This document shows positions 11,136 to 19,992 of a stretch of DNA of 64,000 bases, one piece after another (within the stretch, counting starts at the first letter, position 1; every line of letters starts with the position of its first letter). This DNA is from Geothrix rubra. Its GTDB lineage: Bacteria > Acidobacteriota > Holophagae > Holophagales > Holophagaceae. Under the pieces are notes generated by a model, which made no database searches, had not been told where the DNA came from, and worked only from the letters and a program-made list of their open reading frames with translations. Where the stretch lies: contig NZ_BSDD01000003.1 in the NCBI RefSeq assembly GCF_030268065.1, positions 485,451 to 549,450 of the forward strand, written 5' to 3'. Made by a program: the position numbers and the translations under genes.

Positions 11136-13478
11136 ATGAGCGAACTTACCCGGAAGGAAGTGGTCTTCATCCTCAAGTCGGGGAAGAACTTCCAGCGCAA
11201 TGATCTGAGCGGCCTCGACTTGAGGGGCTTCGATTTCTCCGGGGCCAACCTCTCCGAAGCCAACCTGGCGGGTGCCATCCTGAACCAGACCCAGCTGCGG
11301 GGCGCCAACCTTGCCGGGGCGGATCTCCGGCTCGCCAACCTGGACGAGGCCGACCTGGAGGGCGCGAACCTGTCCCGGGCCCGCATGGCCGGCGTGAACC
11401 TCTCCGGGGCCAACCTCGCGAAGTCCGACCTCACCTTCTTCGACATCCAGCAGTACGAGCCCGCCACCATCCCCAACTTCGCGGGTGCCAACCTCGCCGG
11501 CGCCGTCCTGACGGGGGTGACCCTCACGGGGGTGGACCTCAGCGGGAAGGACCTGCGCGGCGCCAACCTCAGCGGGGCGGACCTCCGGCAGACCGTGCTC
11601 GAGGGCGCCAACCTGGAGGGCGCGAACCTCGCCCAGGCCAACCTCGTGGGCGCGAACCTCGCCAAGGCCAACCTCTCCGGCGCGACGCTCCAGGGCAGCA
11701 CCCTGGGCGGCGCCAACCTGAACCTCGCGAACCTGGCCGGGGCGAACCTCGCGGACGCGGACCTCCACTGGGCCAGCCTCACGGAGGCGAACCTCCAGGG
11801 CGCGAACCTGAGCCAGGCCAACCTGAAGGGCACCAACCTCTCCGGCGCGAACCTGCAGGGCGCGGACCTGCGTCACCTGGACATCCTGAAGTACGAGAAG
11901 GGAGACGTGCCCAAGCTCAAGGGCGCGAACCTCAGCGGTGCGAACCTCAGCGGCACCAGCCTGCGGGGCATGGACCTGGGCCACACGAACCTGAGCCGGG
12001 CGGACCTCGGCGGCGCCACCCTCCGGCAGACCAACCTCGAGAGCGCGGACCTCCGCGAGGCCAACCTCAAGGGTGCGGACCTGGGCGAGGCCAACCTCAG
12101 CGGCTCCGTCCTCGCCGGCGCCAACCTGGGCGCGGCCCAGCTGGGCGGGGCCATCCTGAGCCAGACGGACCTCCGCAGCGCCGACCTCACCGGCGCGGAC
12201 CTCCGGGAGATCAACCTCAGCGGCGCGAACCTCAGCGGCGCGAACCTCAGTGGCGCCAGCCTCACCGGCGCCCAGCTGGAGGACGCCGTGCTGGCCGGGA
12301 CCGTCCTGGTGGGGGCCAACCTCAGCCGCGTGGACCTCTCCCGGAAGAACCTGAAGGGGGCCGACCTCTCCAAGGCCGATCTGTCCCAGACCAACCTGGA
12401 CGGCGCCAACCTCGCCGGCGCGGTGTTCAGCGGCGCGAAGTTCTCCGAGACCCACCTGGGCGGCGCGAACCTCCGGGGGGCCCAGCTCAGCGGCAACGAT
12501 CTGCGCACCGCCAACATCTGCGGGGCGGACCTCAGCAGCGCCGACCTCGCCGGTGCGGACCTGCGGGACAGCATCCTCAGCGCGAACTTCCACGGCGCGA
12601 ACCTCCAGGCCGCCAACGTCCAGGGCGCCACCCTGGACCGCGCGGTCCTGACCGCCGCGAACCTCTCCGACGTGGACCTCCGGGGCCTCGTCCTCGAGGG
12701 CATGGACCTCAACCATGCCGTGCTCGACGGCGCCAACCTCTCCGGCAGCGCCATGCGCGGCGCCATCCTCCGCTCCGCGCGGGCCCTGGGGGCCGACCTG
12801 AGCGGCTGCGACCTGGCCAGCGCCGATCTCCGCAATTCGGACTTCAGCGGCGCCAACTTCTTCGGCTGCGACCTGGAGGGCGCCAACCTCCGCGAGGCCA
12901 ACCTGGCCTCCCTGCCCACCGAGTCCCGCGGCGAATACCGCACCAACCTGAGCAACGCCAACCTCACCCGGGCGAACCTCGGCGGGGCCAGCCTCTACCA
13001 GGCCAACCTGAACGAGGCCATGCTCGTGAACGCCGACCTCACCAGCGCCAGCCTCGTGTGGGCCGACCTCCGCGGCGTGGACCTGCGCCAGACCACCCTC
13101 AAGGACACGGACCTGCGCCAGGCCAACCTGGACGGCGCCAACCTCTGCGGGGCCGACCTGCGGGAGACCATCCTCCAGGACGCCTTCCTGGACGGCGCCA
13201 ACCTCTCCGGCGCCAACCTCTCCGGCGTGAAGCTCGCGGGTGCCGACCTGCGGCACACCAACCTCATCGACGCCAGCCTGGACGGGGCCGACCTCAGCGG
13301 CGCCAACCTGGTGGGCGCCAACCTGGTCTGGACCAACCTCAGCGGCGCCAACCTGGGTCGCGCCAACCTGAGCCGGGCCAAGCTCAGCGGCGCCAACCTG
13401 GGCGGAGCCGACCTGCGCGAGGCCAACCTCGCCGAGACCAACCTCGACAACACCAACCTCCAGGGCGCCAAGCGCTGA
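11136..13478 (+). CDS. Very long pentapeptide-repeat protein
   Basis: Nearly all 780 residues are A(N/D)LXX pentapeptide repeats (for example GANLSGANLSGA), about 140-150 units, which would fold as one long right-handed beta-helix. There is no signal peptide or membrane segment, and the N-terminus (MSELTRKEVVFILKSGKNF) is a short cap. Three non-repeat loops interrupt it: around residues 101-113 (DIQQYEPATIPNF), 249-262 (DILKYEKGDVPKLK) and 591-600. The first two are clearly homologous, showing growth by duplication of larger blocks. Known pentapeptide proteins include DNA-mimic gyrase inhibitors (Qnr, MfpA) near 200 residues; this one is far longer and its function is unknown. AAGGAAG lies seven bases before the ATG. 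Confidence 0.9.
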   Translation: MSELTRKEVVFILKSGKNFQRNDLSGLDLRGFDFSGANLSEANLAGAILNQTQLRGANLAGADLRLANLDEADLEGANLSRARMAGVNLSGANLAKSDLTFFDIQQYEPATIPNFAGANLAGAVLTGVTLTGVDLSGKDLRGANLSGADLRQTVLEGANLEGANLAQANLVGANLAKANLSGATLQGSTLGGANLNLANLAGANLADADLHWASLTEANLQGANLSQANLKGTNLSGANLQGADLRHLDILKYEKGDVPKLKGANLSGANLSGTSLRGMDLGHTNLSRADLGGATLRQTNLESADLREANLKGADLGEANLSGSVLAGANLGAAQLGGAILSQTDLRSADLTGADLREINLSGANLSGANLSGASLTGAQLEDAVLAGTVLVGANLSRVDLSRKNLKGADLSKADLSQTNLDGANLAGAVFSGAKFSETHLGGANLRGAQLSGNDLRTANICGADLSSADLAGADLRDSILSANFHGANLQAANVQGATLDRAVLTAANLSDVDLRGLVLEGMDLNHAVLDGANLSGSAMRGAILRSARALGADLSGCDLASADLRNSDFSGANFFGCDLEGANLREANLASLPTESRGEYRTNLSNANLTRANLGGASLYQANLNEAMLVNADLTSASLVWADLRGVDLRQTTLKDTDLRQANLDGANLCGADLRETILQDAFLDGANLSGANLSGVKLAGADLRHTNLIDASLDGADLSGANLVGANLVWTNLSGANLGRANLSRAKLSGANLGGADLREANLAETNLDNTNLQGAKR

Positions 13479-13511
13479 GGCCCGGGACGGGCGGCGCGCG
13501 GCGCCGGCCTC

Positions 13512-13982
13512 CTAGAACCGGCTCTTGTCGAAGGAGCGGACCGGCGGCGTGAGGTCTGCGAAGCGCTCGTCCCGCCGCGGCGCGAGGGGGGCAGGCTCCT
13601 TCTCCGCGGGGGCGCCGGTGCGGTGGACGCAGGTCCCCTGCAGGATGCCCCCCTCGTCCACGATCAGGGTGCCCAGCTCCACCTCGCCCTCCACCCGGCC
13701 CGATTCCAGGATCTCCAGGCAGGTCTCCACCTTGAGGACGCCCTCCACCCGGCCGAGGACCGTCAGGCGACGGGCCTGGACGGTGCCCTTGACGAGGCCG
13801 GTGGCGGCCACCAGCACATCGCCCTGGCACTGGATGTTCCCCTCCACGGCCCCCTCGACCCGCAGGCCATCGGCCCCCGCGAGGATGTCCCCCGTCCAGC
13901 GGGTGCCCTCGCCGAGCACGGTGCGGAGGTGCTGGGATCCCTGGGATCGCGCGGTGCCCTTGGCGTGGCTGTGACTGAACAT
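13512..13982 (-). CDS. Bactofilin (polymerising cytoskeletal protein)
   Basis: Bactofilins form nucleotide-free beta-helical filaments that localise cell-shape and envelope factors. The 156-residue product has the bactofilin core at about 22-115, with regularly spaced Gly/Val turns (GDILAGADGLRVEGAVEGNI, then VLVAATGLVKGTVQA and VLGRVEGVL). Flexible N- and C-terminal tails flank it; the C-terminal tail is proline and charge rich. The start at 13982 (MFSHSHAKG) is preferred over an upstream ATG at 14120 that would overlap the sbcD leader. It is convergent with the pentapeptide gene and divergent from sbcD. Confidence 0.85.
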   Translation of the reverse strand: MFSHSHAKGTARSQGSQHLRTVLGEGTRWTGDILAGADGLRVEGAVEGNIQCQGDVLVAATGLVKGTVQARRLTVLGRVEGVLKVETCLEILESGRVEGEVELGTLIVDEGGILQGTCVHRTGAPAEKEPAPLAPRRDERFADLTPPVRSFDKSRF

Positions 13983-14131
13983 GGCGTCCCGGAATGGAAG
14001 GTCGGCAGCTGGCTCGGGAAGGGGCAGGCCCCTCCCCACTCCAGTATCGGTCCAAAGCGCGGCCGCACTTGAGAACCGCCTCGAGGAGGGAGGGTGCCCA
14101 AGGTCCCCCCTTGGAGCCACACTGGAGGTCC

Positions 14132-15268
14132 ATGCGATTCCTCCACACCTCCGACTGGCACCTGGGGAAGACCCTCTGCAATGCCGACCTCCTGCCGGAC
14201 CAGGCCCACGTGCTGGATCAGGTCGTGGGCATGCTGAAGGCCACCGGCGCCGAGGCCCTGGTCGTCGCGGGCGACATCTACGACCGGGCCGTGCCGCCCA
14301 AGGAGGCCGTGGGCCTCCTGGACGACCTCCTGAACCGTGTCGTGCGCGGGCTGGGCGTGCCCGTGCTGCTCATCGCCGGCAACCACGACAGCCCCGAGCG
14401 CCTGGGCTTCGCCTCGGGCTTCCTGCAGGCCCAGGGCCTCCATGTGGCCGGCCCCCTCACCGCCGAAGCGGAACCGGTGGTGATCGGCGGCGCGGCCTTC
14501 CACCTGCTGCCCTATGCCGATCCCACCCTGGCCCGCGCCGCCTTCGGGGATCCCGCCCTACGCACCCACCAGGACGCCCTGGCGGCCCAGGTGAGCCGGG
14601 CCCGGGCCCGCCACCCGGAGGGACTGCCCTTCTTGGCGGTGGCCCACGCCTTCGTCACCGGCAGCCTGGTGTCCGACTCCGAGCTGGGCCTCGGCGTGGG
14701 CGGTGCGGGCGAGGTGGACGTCCGGGTCTTCGAGGGCTGCGACTACGTGGCCCTGGGCCACCTGCACCGGCCCCAGGAGGCCGGCCGCCCCGGCGTGCGC
14801 TATGCGGGGAGCCCCCTGAAGTACAGCGCCTCCGAGGCCGCCCACGTGAAGGCCGCCACCCTGGTGGAGCTGTCCGCCACGGGACCCGCCCGCACCGAGC
14901 CCCTGCCCTTCTCGCCCCGCCGCGACCTCCGCCGCCTCCGGGGCCGCTTCGAGGACCTGATGCAGGGCGCCGGCGGCAGCCGCGAGGACTACCTCTTCCT
15001 GGAGCTGGTGGACGACGGTCCGGTGCTCGACGCCATGGCCCGCCTCCGCGAGGTCTACCCCAACATCCTCGGCATCCAGCCCGCCCCCCGGGACGCGGCC
15101 CTGGAGGACGGCACGGAGCTCCTCGGACCCGACCCCCGGGACCTCGACCCCGAGCGGCTCTTCGAGGCCTTCGTGCGGCAGAGCGCGGGCCGGGAGCTGG
15201 ACGAGGCCGAGCGGGCCCTCTTCCGCGAGGTGGCGGCCCGGGCCCTGGATCCCCAGGAGCCGGCATGA
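14132..15268 (+). CDS. sbcD: Exonuclease SbcCD subunit D
   Basis: SbcD is the Mre11-type nuclease subunit that, with SbcC, opens hairpins and processes DNA ends. The 378 residues begin with the phosphodiesterase motifs TSDWHLGK (6-13), AGDIYDR, AGNHDS and VAHAFVTG, and continue with GHLHRPQ, all metal-binding signatures of the calcineurin-like nuclease fold. A GGAGG lies four bases before the ATG at 14132. It overlaps sbcC by four bases (ATGA), as is usual for this pair. Confidence 0.96.
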   Translation: MRFLHTSDWHLGKTLCNADLLPDQAHVLDQVVGMLKATGAEALVVAGDIYDRAVPPKEAVGLLDDLLNRVVRGLGVPVLLIAGNHDSPERLGFASGFLQAQGLHVAGPLTAEAEPVVIGGAAFHLLPYADPTLARAAFGDPALRTHQDALAAQVSRARARHPEGLPFLAVAHAFVTGSLVSDSELGLGVGGAGEVDVRVFEGCDYVALGHLHRPQEAGRPGVRYAGSPLKYSASEAAHVKAATLVELSATGPARTEPLPFSPRRDLRRLRGRFEDLMQGAGGSREDYLFLELVDDGPVLDAMARLREVYPNILGIQPAPRDAALEDGTELLGPDPRDLDPERLFEAFVRQSAGRELDEAERALFREVAARALDPQEPA

Positions 15269-18200
15269 AGCCCCTGTTCCTCGCCCTCGAGGCCTTCGGC
15301 CCCTACGCGGGCCGGCAGGAGCTCGACTTCGCCGACCTGCGCGGCCAGGACTTCTTCCTCATCCACGGGCCCACAGGCGCGGGCAAGACCAGCCTCCTCG
15401 ACGGCATCAGCTATGCCCTCTACGGCGTCACCAGCGGCGGCCTGCGGGAGGCCCGGGACCTGCGCAGCCACTTCGCCGCACCGGGGACGCCCACCCGCGT
15501 CACCTTCGACTTCGCCCTGGGCGACCGGACCTTCCGCGTCGAGCGGATGCCGGAGCAGATGGTGCCCAAGGCGCCGGGGAAGCGCGGGAAGGTGGAGGAC
15601 GCGTTCAAGAAGCAGGCCCACGCGGCGCGGCTCTGGGAGCTGAAGGGCGACGAGGCCCTGCCCCTGACGGGCGGGAAGGCCTCCGAGGTGGACGCGAAGG
15701 TGGCCCAGCTCATGGGCTTCAAGGCCGACCAATTCCGGCAGGTGGTCCTGCTGCCCCAGGGGCGCTTCCAGGAATTCATGCTCGCCGACGCCCTCAACCG
15801 GCAGGCGATCCTCCAGACCCTCTTCCAGACGGGCCGCTACGCCCGCATCACCGAGCTGCTGGCCGAGGAGGAGCGGGCCCTCAAGGAAGCCGGCCGCACC
15901 ACCCTGGCGGAGATCCGGCAGCTGCTTTCCCAGGCCGATGCGGATTCCGTGGAGGAGCTGCCGGGCCGCATCCGGACCGCGACGGAACGGGCCGACGGGC
16001 TCCGCGCCGAGCAGGCCGCGGCCCTGGCGGCCCTGCGCGCCGCCGGCACGGCCCTCCAGGCCGGCCGGCAGGCCGCCGGGTTCCTCGCGGACCGGGACGC
16101 CGCCCGCACCGAACTGGGGGCCCTCCAGGGCGCCGTCCGCCGCATGGAGGCCCGGCGCACCGAGCTGGACCGGGCCCGCCGCGCGGAGGCGGTGCGGGCC
16201 GAGGCCCTGGCCGCGGAAGCCGCGCAGAAGCGCCTCGCGGACCTCGCCGCCGCCGAGGAGGGCCTCCAGCGCGAGGTCCGGTCCCGCGAGGCGGCCCTGG
16301 CGAGGGCCACCGAGGCCATGGCAGAGGCCGAAGGCCACGAGATCCGCCGCGAGGAGCTGCGCCGCACCCTCGCCCGGCTGAAGGAGCTCCAACCCCGGCT
16401 GGCGGCCCTCGAGGCGGCCCGGGAGGAATCGAAGGCCACGGCCCTGGAGCGGGGCCGCCTGGAGGACCGCACCGGGGAGGCCCGGCGGGCCCTGGACCGG
16501 GCGCAGCGCGACCTGGCCAGCCGGCAGGCGGAGCTGCAGGAGCTGAAGACCGAGGCCTCGCAGGCCCTGGGCCGCGAAGGCCTCCTCTACCTCATCAAGA
16601 AGGTGCGGGGCCAGCGCCTGGAGCTGGACCGCCACCTCGCCGACACGGCGCGGGCCCAGGCCGCCCTCGACGAGGCCCTGGCGACCCGCGAGGCGGCGCG
16701 GACCCTGGCCCTCGCCTCCCGGGAGCGGCTGCAGGCCCTGGTGGCCCGGCGCCTGGAGGGCCATGCCGCCCGCCTGGCGGAATCCCTGGTGGACGGCCAG
16801 CCCTGCCCCGTCTGCGGCAGCCCCGACCACCCCCAGCCTGCCCGGGGCCTGCCCGGCGGAACCGAGGACGTGGAGCTGGCCGAGGCGCAGGCCCGGGAGG
16901 CCGCCGACGCCAGGGCCCTGACCCAGGCCGAGGACGCCCTGCGCAGCCGCTCGGGCATCCTGGAGGCGGCCCGCGCCCGGCGGGACCTCCTGCAGGAGAC
17001 CCTCGGCGAGCACGCCGCCAGCACGGCCGAGACGCTGACCGAGATCGAGGCGCGCCACCGGCGGGACCTGGACCGCAGCCGCACCGCCCTCGCCCGGCTC
17101 CCGGAGGTCGAAGCCGCGCTGGCCCAGGCCGAGCAGGCCCGGGAGCGCGCCGAGGGCGGGGCCGGGGAGGTGGCCCGGGAGCTGTCCGACGTCCAGCAGC
17201 GGGAGGCCGCGGCGCGGGAGCGGCTGAAGGTGCTGGAGGAGGGCCTGCTCGCGGAACTGCGGGTGCCCGGCGCGCTCTCCACGCGGCTGGAGCAGGCCGA
17301 GCGCGAGCTGGCCGAGGCCGAGGCGGAGCTGGCCCAGGCCCGGGAGGCGCGGGACGCGGCCCTGGCTGCCCTGGGAGAGGCCCGGACCCGGCTCCAGGCC
17401 CACCTGGAGCGCGCGATCCTGGCCAGGACGGACGCCGAAGCCCGGGAGGCGGCCTTCGACGAGGCCCTGGCGAAGGCCGGCTTCCACGGCCGGGAGGACC
17501 ATGGCCTCGCCCGGCGCACGCCGGAGGAGACCGCGGCCCTGGCCGCCGAGCTGGAGACCCACGACCGGGCCCTGGCCGTGGCGCGGGACCGCGCCGCCCA
17601 GGCCGAGGCCCGGGCGGAGGGCCTCGAGGCCCCGGACCTGCCCGCCCTGGAGGCCGCCGAAGCCCAGGCCCAGGCGCGGGCCGCCGCTGCCGGCGAGGCC
17701 CTGGGGCAGGCCCAGTCCGAGGAGGCGGCCCTGCAGCGGCTCGAGGCCGACCTCACCCGCCTGGTGGCCGCCCGCGACGCCCAGGACCGGCGCTACCGCC
17801 TCGTGGCCGGCCTGGCCCGCCTCGCCAAGGGCGGCGAGGGGGACCGGGTCTCCTTCGAGCGCTACGTCCAGGGGGCCCTGCTCGACGAGGTGCTGGCCTC
17901 GGCCTCCGAGCGCCTCCGCCGCATGAGCAAGCAGCGCTACGCCCTCCGCCGCGCCGCCGGCAGCGGCGACCTGCGCAAGGCCGGCGGCCTGGACCTGGAG
18001 ATCACGGACACCCACACGGGCCGCGCCCGGCCCGTGAGCACCCTGTCCGGCGGCGAGGGCTTCCAGGCCAGCCTGGCCCTGGCCCTGGGCCTCTCGGACG
18101 TGGTGCAGCGCCACGCGGGGGGCATCCGCCTCGACACCGTCTTCATCGACGAGGGCTTCGGCAGCCTGGATCCCGAGGCCCTGGACCTGGCCCTGCGCAC

Positions 18201-18336
18201 CCTGGAGGATCTCCAGCAAGGCGGCCGCCTCGTGGGCCTCATCAGCCACCTGGAGGAGATCAAGGCCCGCATCTCCGCCCGCCTGGAGGTGGTCCCGGGC
18301 CCCGGCGGCAGCCACGCCGCCTTCCGGGTGGGCTGA
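15265..18336 (+). CDS. sbcC: Exonuclease SbcCD subunit C (SMC-like ATPase)
   Basis: SbcC is the Rad50-like ATPase that clamps DNA and drives SbcD. The 1023 residues have an N-terminal half-site with Walker A GPTGAGKTS (35-43) and a long coiled coil (about 180-880) rich in Glu, Arg and Ala. A zinc-hook CPVC (514-517) lies at the coil apex, and a C-terminal half carries the signature LSGGEGFQASLALAL (about 925) and Walker B VFIDEGFGSLD (about 959). Length and order match the family. The coiled coil is extremely Ala/Glu/Arg rich, which produces long spurious reading frames on the opposite strand. Confidence 0.96.
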   Translation: MKPLFLALEAFGPYAGRQELDFADLRGQDFFLIHGPTGAGKTSLLDGISYALYGVTSGGLREARDLRSHFAAPGTPTRVTFDFALGDRTFRVERMPEQMVPKAPGKRGKVEDAFKKQAHAARLWELKGDEALPLTGGKASEVDAKVAQLMGFKADQFRQVVLLPQGRFQEFMLADALNRQAILQTLFQTGRYARITELLAEEERALKEAGRTTLAEIRQLLSQADADSVEELPGRIRTATERADGLRAEQAAALAALRAAGTALQAGRQAAGFLADRDAARTELGALQGAVRRMEARRTELDRARRAEAVRAEALAAEAAQKRLADLAAAEEGLQREVRSREAALARATEAMAEAEGHEIRREELRRTLARLKELQPRLAALEAAREESKATALERGRLEDRTGEARRALDRAQRDLASRQAELQELKTEASQALGREGLLYLIKKVRGQRLELDRHLADTARAQAALDEALATREAARTLALASRERLQALVARRLEGHAARLAESLVDGQPCPVCGSPDHPQPARGLPGGTEDVELAEAQAREAADARALTQAEDALRSRSGILEAARARRDLLQETLGEHAASTAETLTEIEARHRRDLDRSRTALARLPEVEAALAQAEQARERAEGGAGEVARELSDVQQREAAARERLKVLEEGLLAELRVPGALSTRLEQAERELAEAEAELAQAREARDAALAALGEARTRLQAHLERAILARTDAEAREAAFDEALAKAGFHGREDHGLARRTPEETAALAAELETHDRALAVARDRAAQAEARAEGLEAPDLPALEAAEAQAQARAAAAGEALGQAQSEEAALQRLEADLTRLVAARDAQDRRYRLVAGLARLAKGGEGDRVSFERYVQGALLDEVLASASERLRRMSKQRYALRRAAGSGDLRKAGGLDLEITDTHTGRARPVSTLSGGEGFQASLALALGLSDVVQRHAGGIRLDTVFIDEGFGSLDPEALDLALRTLEDLQQGGRLVGLISHLEEIKARISARLEVVPGPGGSHAAFRVG

Positions 18337-18342
18337 CCCAGG

Positions 18343-18408
18343 ATCCACGCAGATTTCAAGCAAAGCGGGAACGCAAAGGACGCAGAAACCCGCAGAGGGC
18401 ACAGAGGA
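18343..18408. repeat. Short tandem ACGCAAAGGACGCAGA-type repeat
   Basis: Imperfect short units (ACGCAGATTTCAAG, ACGCAAAGGACGCAGAAA, CCGCAGAGGGCACAGAGG) fill the gap after sbcC. It resembles the other intergenic families in the window but lacks the inverted second arm. Confidence 0.6.
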
Positions 18409-18455
18409 TAACCCCGGCCTGCTCCACCGGGCTGGACTCTGGCATTCTCGTAGGC

Positions 18456-19223
18456 ATGTCCCGGATCGCCGCCCACGCCCTGCCCGGCTCGACCTCCCAG
18501 TCGCCCGGCGAGGAACTGGCCAACAGCATCACCCACGGCCTGGGCGCGGCCCTGGCCATCGCCGGGCTGGTGGTGATGGTGGTGGAGGCGGCCCTGCACG
18601 GCACGGCGCGGGACGTGGTGGGGACGGCCGTCTTCGGGTCCACCCTCGTCCTGCTCTACCTCATGTCCACGCTGTACCACGCCTTCCGCGGCCCCCGCGT
18701 GAAGCTGGTCTTCAAGGTCTTCGACCACTCGGCCATCTTCCTGCTCATCGCGGGCACGTACACGCCCTTCTGCCTCTCGGCCCTGGGCCGCGTGAGCCCG
18801 GGCTGGGGCTGGACCGTCTTCGGCCTGGTGTGGGGCCTCGCGGCGCTCGGCATCACGTTCAAGGGCGTGTACTACAGCCGCATCGCCCGATACGCCCTGC
18901 GTCCGCCTCCGGTCGACCACCTCCACGCCCTGCCGGGAAACCCGGGGCTGGATCTCGCCTTCGTGCGGCGCATGGGCTGGATCTCCACGACCATCTACCT
19001 GCTCATGGGCTGGATCATCGTCATCGCCGCGCGTCCCCTCGGCCACGCCCTCTCCACCCACGGCCTCTTCTGGCTCTTCGGGGGCGGCGCCTTCTACACC
19101 GTGGGCGCCCTGGTCTACAGCCTGAGGCGGCTGCCCTTCCACCACGCCCTGTGGCACCTCTTCGTGGTGGGCGGCAGCGCCTGCCACGTGTTCGCGGTGC
19201 TGTTCCACGTGATCCCCGGGTGA
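18456..19223 (+). CDS. trhA: Hemolysin III/TrhA (PAQR-type) membrane protein
   Basis: The 255-residue protein has about seven hydrophobic segments and the PAQR/hemolysin III motifs: EELANSITHG (19-28), STLYHAF (72-78), FDHSAIFLLIAGTYTPF (93-109) and the C-terminal HALWHLFVVGGSACH. The His, Ser and Asp residues of these motifs form the metal site of the family. The bacterial role is thought to be membrane-fluidity control rather than hemolysis. An unusual loop at residues 145-170 (RPPPVDHLHALPG) lengthens the region between the fifth and sixth segments. It is followed ten bases later by an AAA/Fis-like gene. Confidence 0.88.
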   Translation: MSRIAAHALPGSTSQSPGEELANSITHGLGAALAIAGLVVMVVEAALHGTARDVVGTAVFGSTLVLLYLMSTLYHAFRGPRVKLVFKVFDHSAIFLLIAGTYTPFCLSALGRVSPGWGWTVFGLVWGLAALGITFKGVYYSRIARYALRPPPVDHLHALPGNPGLDLAFVRRMGWISTTIYLLMGWIIVIAARPLGHALSTHGLFWLFGGGAFYTVGALVYSLRRLPFHHALWHLFVVGGSACHVFAVLFHVIPG

Positions 19224-19233
19224 GGCCGTCGCC

Positions 19234-19926
19234 GTGATCCCCGCCGCGCGCCTCCCGGGCTTCGCCCGCTGGGGCGCCCACCTGGACACGCTGCTGGCCC
19301 GGCCCGAGGGGCTGTGGATCCACGGCCCCGCCGGATCGGGAGCCTCCACGCTGGCCGAGGATCTCGCCGCGCGGCGGGGGGTGCCGTGGATCGAAGCCGC
19401 TTCCCCGGAGGCGGGCACGGCCTGGCTGGGGGCCCACCCCCGGGGCGTCGTGGCGGCCCGGGAGGCCCCGCCGGGCACGGCGGACGCCCTGGCCCTGCGG
19501 TTGCCCGGGCTGGACGAGGAGCCTGCGGCCATCCCCGGCCTCCTGGCGGCCCTGGCCGAGGCGGAGGGCCTCGAGGGTCCCCTGCCTCCGGCCCTGGGGA
19601 TGCTGCCCTGTCCCGGGAACCTGCGGGAGCTGCGCAACCGGGTGGTCCGCTGGAAGCTCCTGGGCCAGCTGCCGGAGCCCGAGGCCGGCGGCCCCCCCCG
19701 CTTCGAGGCGGAGGACCTGGCCACCAACCTGCATGCCCTGGAGCGGTTCCTGCTGCACCGGTCCCTCCGCCGCGCCTACGGCAACCGCTCCGAGGCCGCG
19801 GCGCGCCTGGGGGTGAGCCGACCCCAGCTCTACGCGCTCATCCGGCGCCACGGGGATCCCGTGCGCGGGGAGGCCCCCACCGGCGAGGAGCCCGCCCGCC
19901 TGCGCCGGAGGAAGCGGCGGGGCTGA
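19234..19926 (+). CDS. Degenerate AAA/Fis-type DNA-binding protein
   Basis: The 230-residue protein looks like a shrunken sigma-54 activator. A Walker A-like segment GPAGSGAST (31-39) has Ala in place of the essential Lys. No sigma-54-contacting GAFTGA loop or clear Walker B is present. A segment GNLRELRNRVVRWKLL (about 128-143) resembles the NIRELEN helix of NtrC-type proteins, and the C-terminus is a good Fis-type helix-turn-helix (RRAYGNRSEAAARLGVSRPQLYALIRR split around residue 190). It can probably bind DNA but not hydrolyse ATP. The GTG start has GAGG eight bases upstream. It lies directly before a complete NtrC-type regulator, so it could be a partner or relic of that family. Confidence 0.75.
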   Translation: MIPAARLPGFARWGAHLDTLLARPEGLWIHGPAGSGASTLAEDLAARRGVPWIEAASPEAGTAWLGAHPRGVVAAREAPPGTADALALRLPGLDEEPAAIPGLLAALAEAEGLEGPLPPALGMLPCPGNLRELRNRVVRWKLLGQLPEPEAGGPPRFEAEDLATNLHALERFLLHRSLRRAYGNRSEAAARLGVSRPQLYALIRRHGDPVRGEAPTGEEPARLRRRKRRG

Positions 19927-19992
19927 CCGGCCAAAACTCCAGTCGGAACCGCCGGTCCCGATAACGTCTCCAACGGCCCCTCGGCCGCGCGG

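Noticed and set aside
9014..11836. A 940-codon open frame antisense to rpsA and its downstream gap
   Set aside because: It is the mirror of GC-rich codon bias across a certain gene, is full of low-complexity Ala/Asp/His/Leu stretches and has no family motif.
11118..13256. A 712-codon antisense frame over the pentapeptide gene
   Set aside because: Its repeats are the reverse complement of the A(N/D)LXX codons; the sense strand has a proper start, ribosome site and fold.
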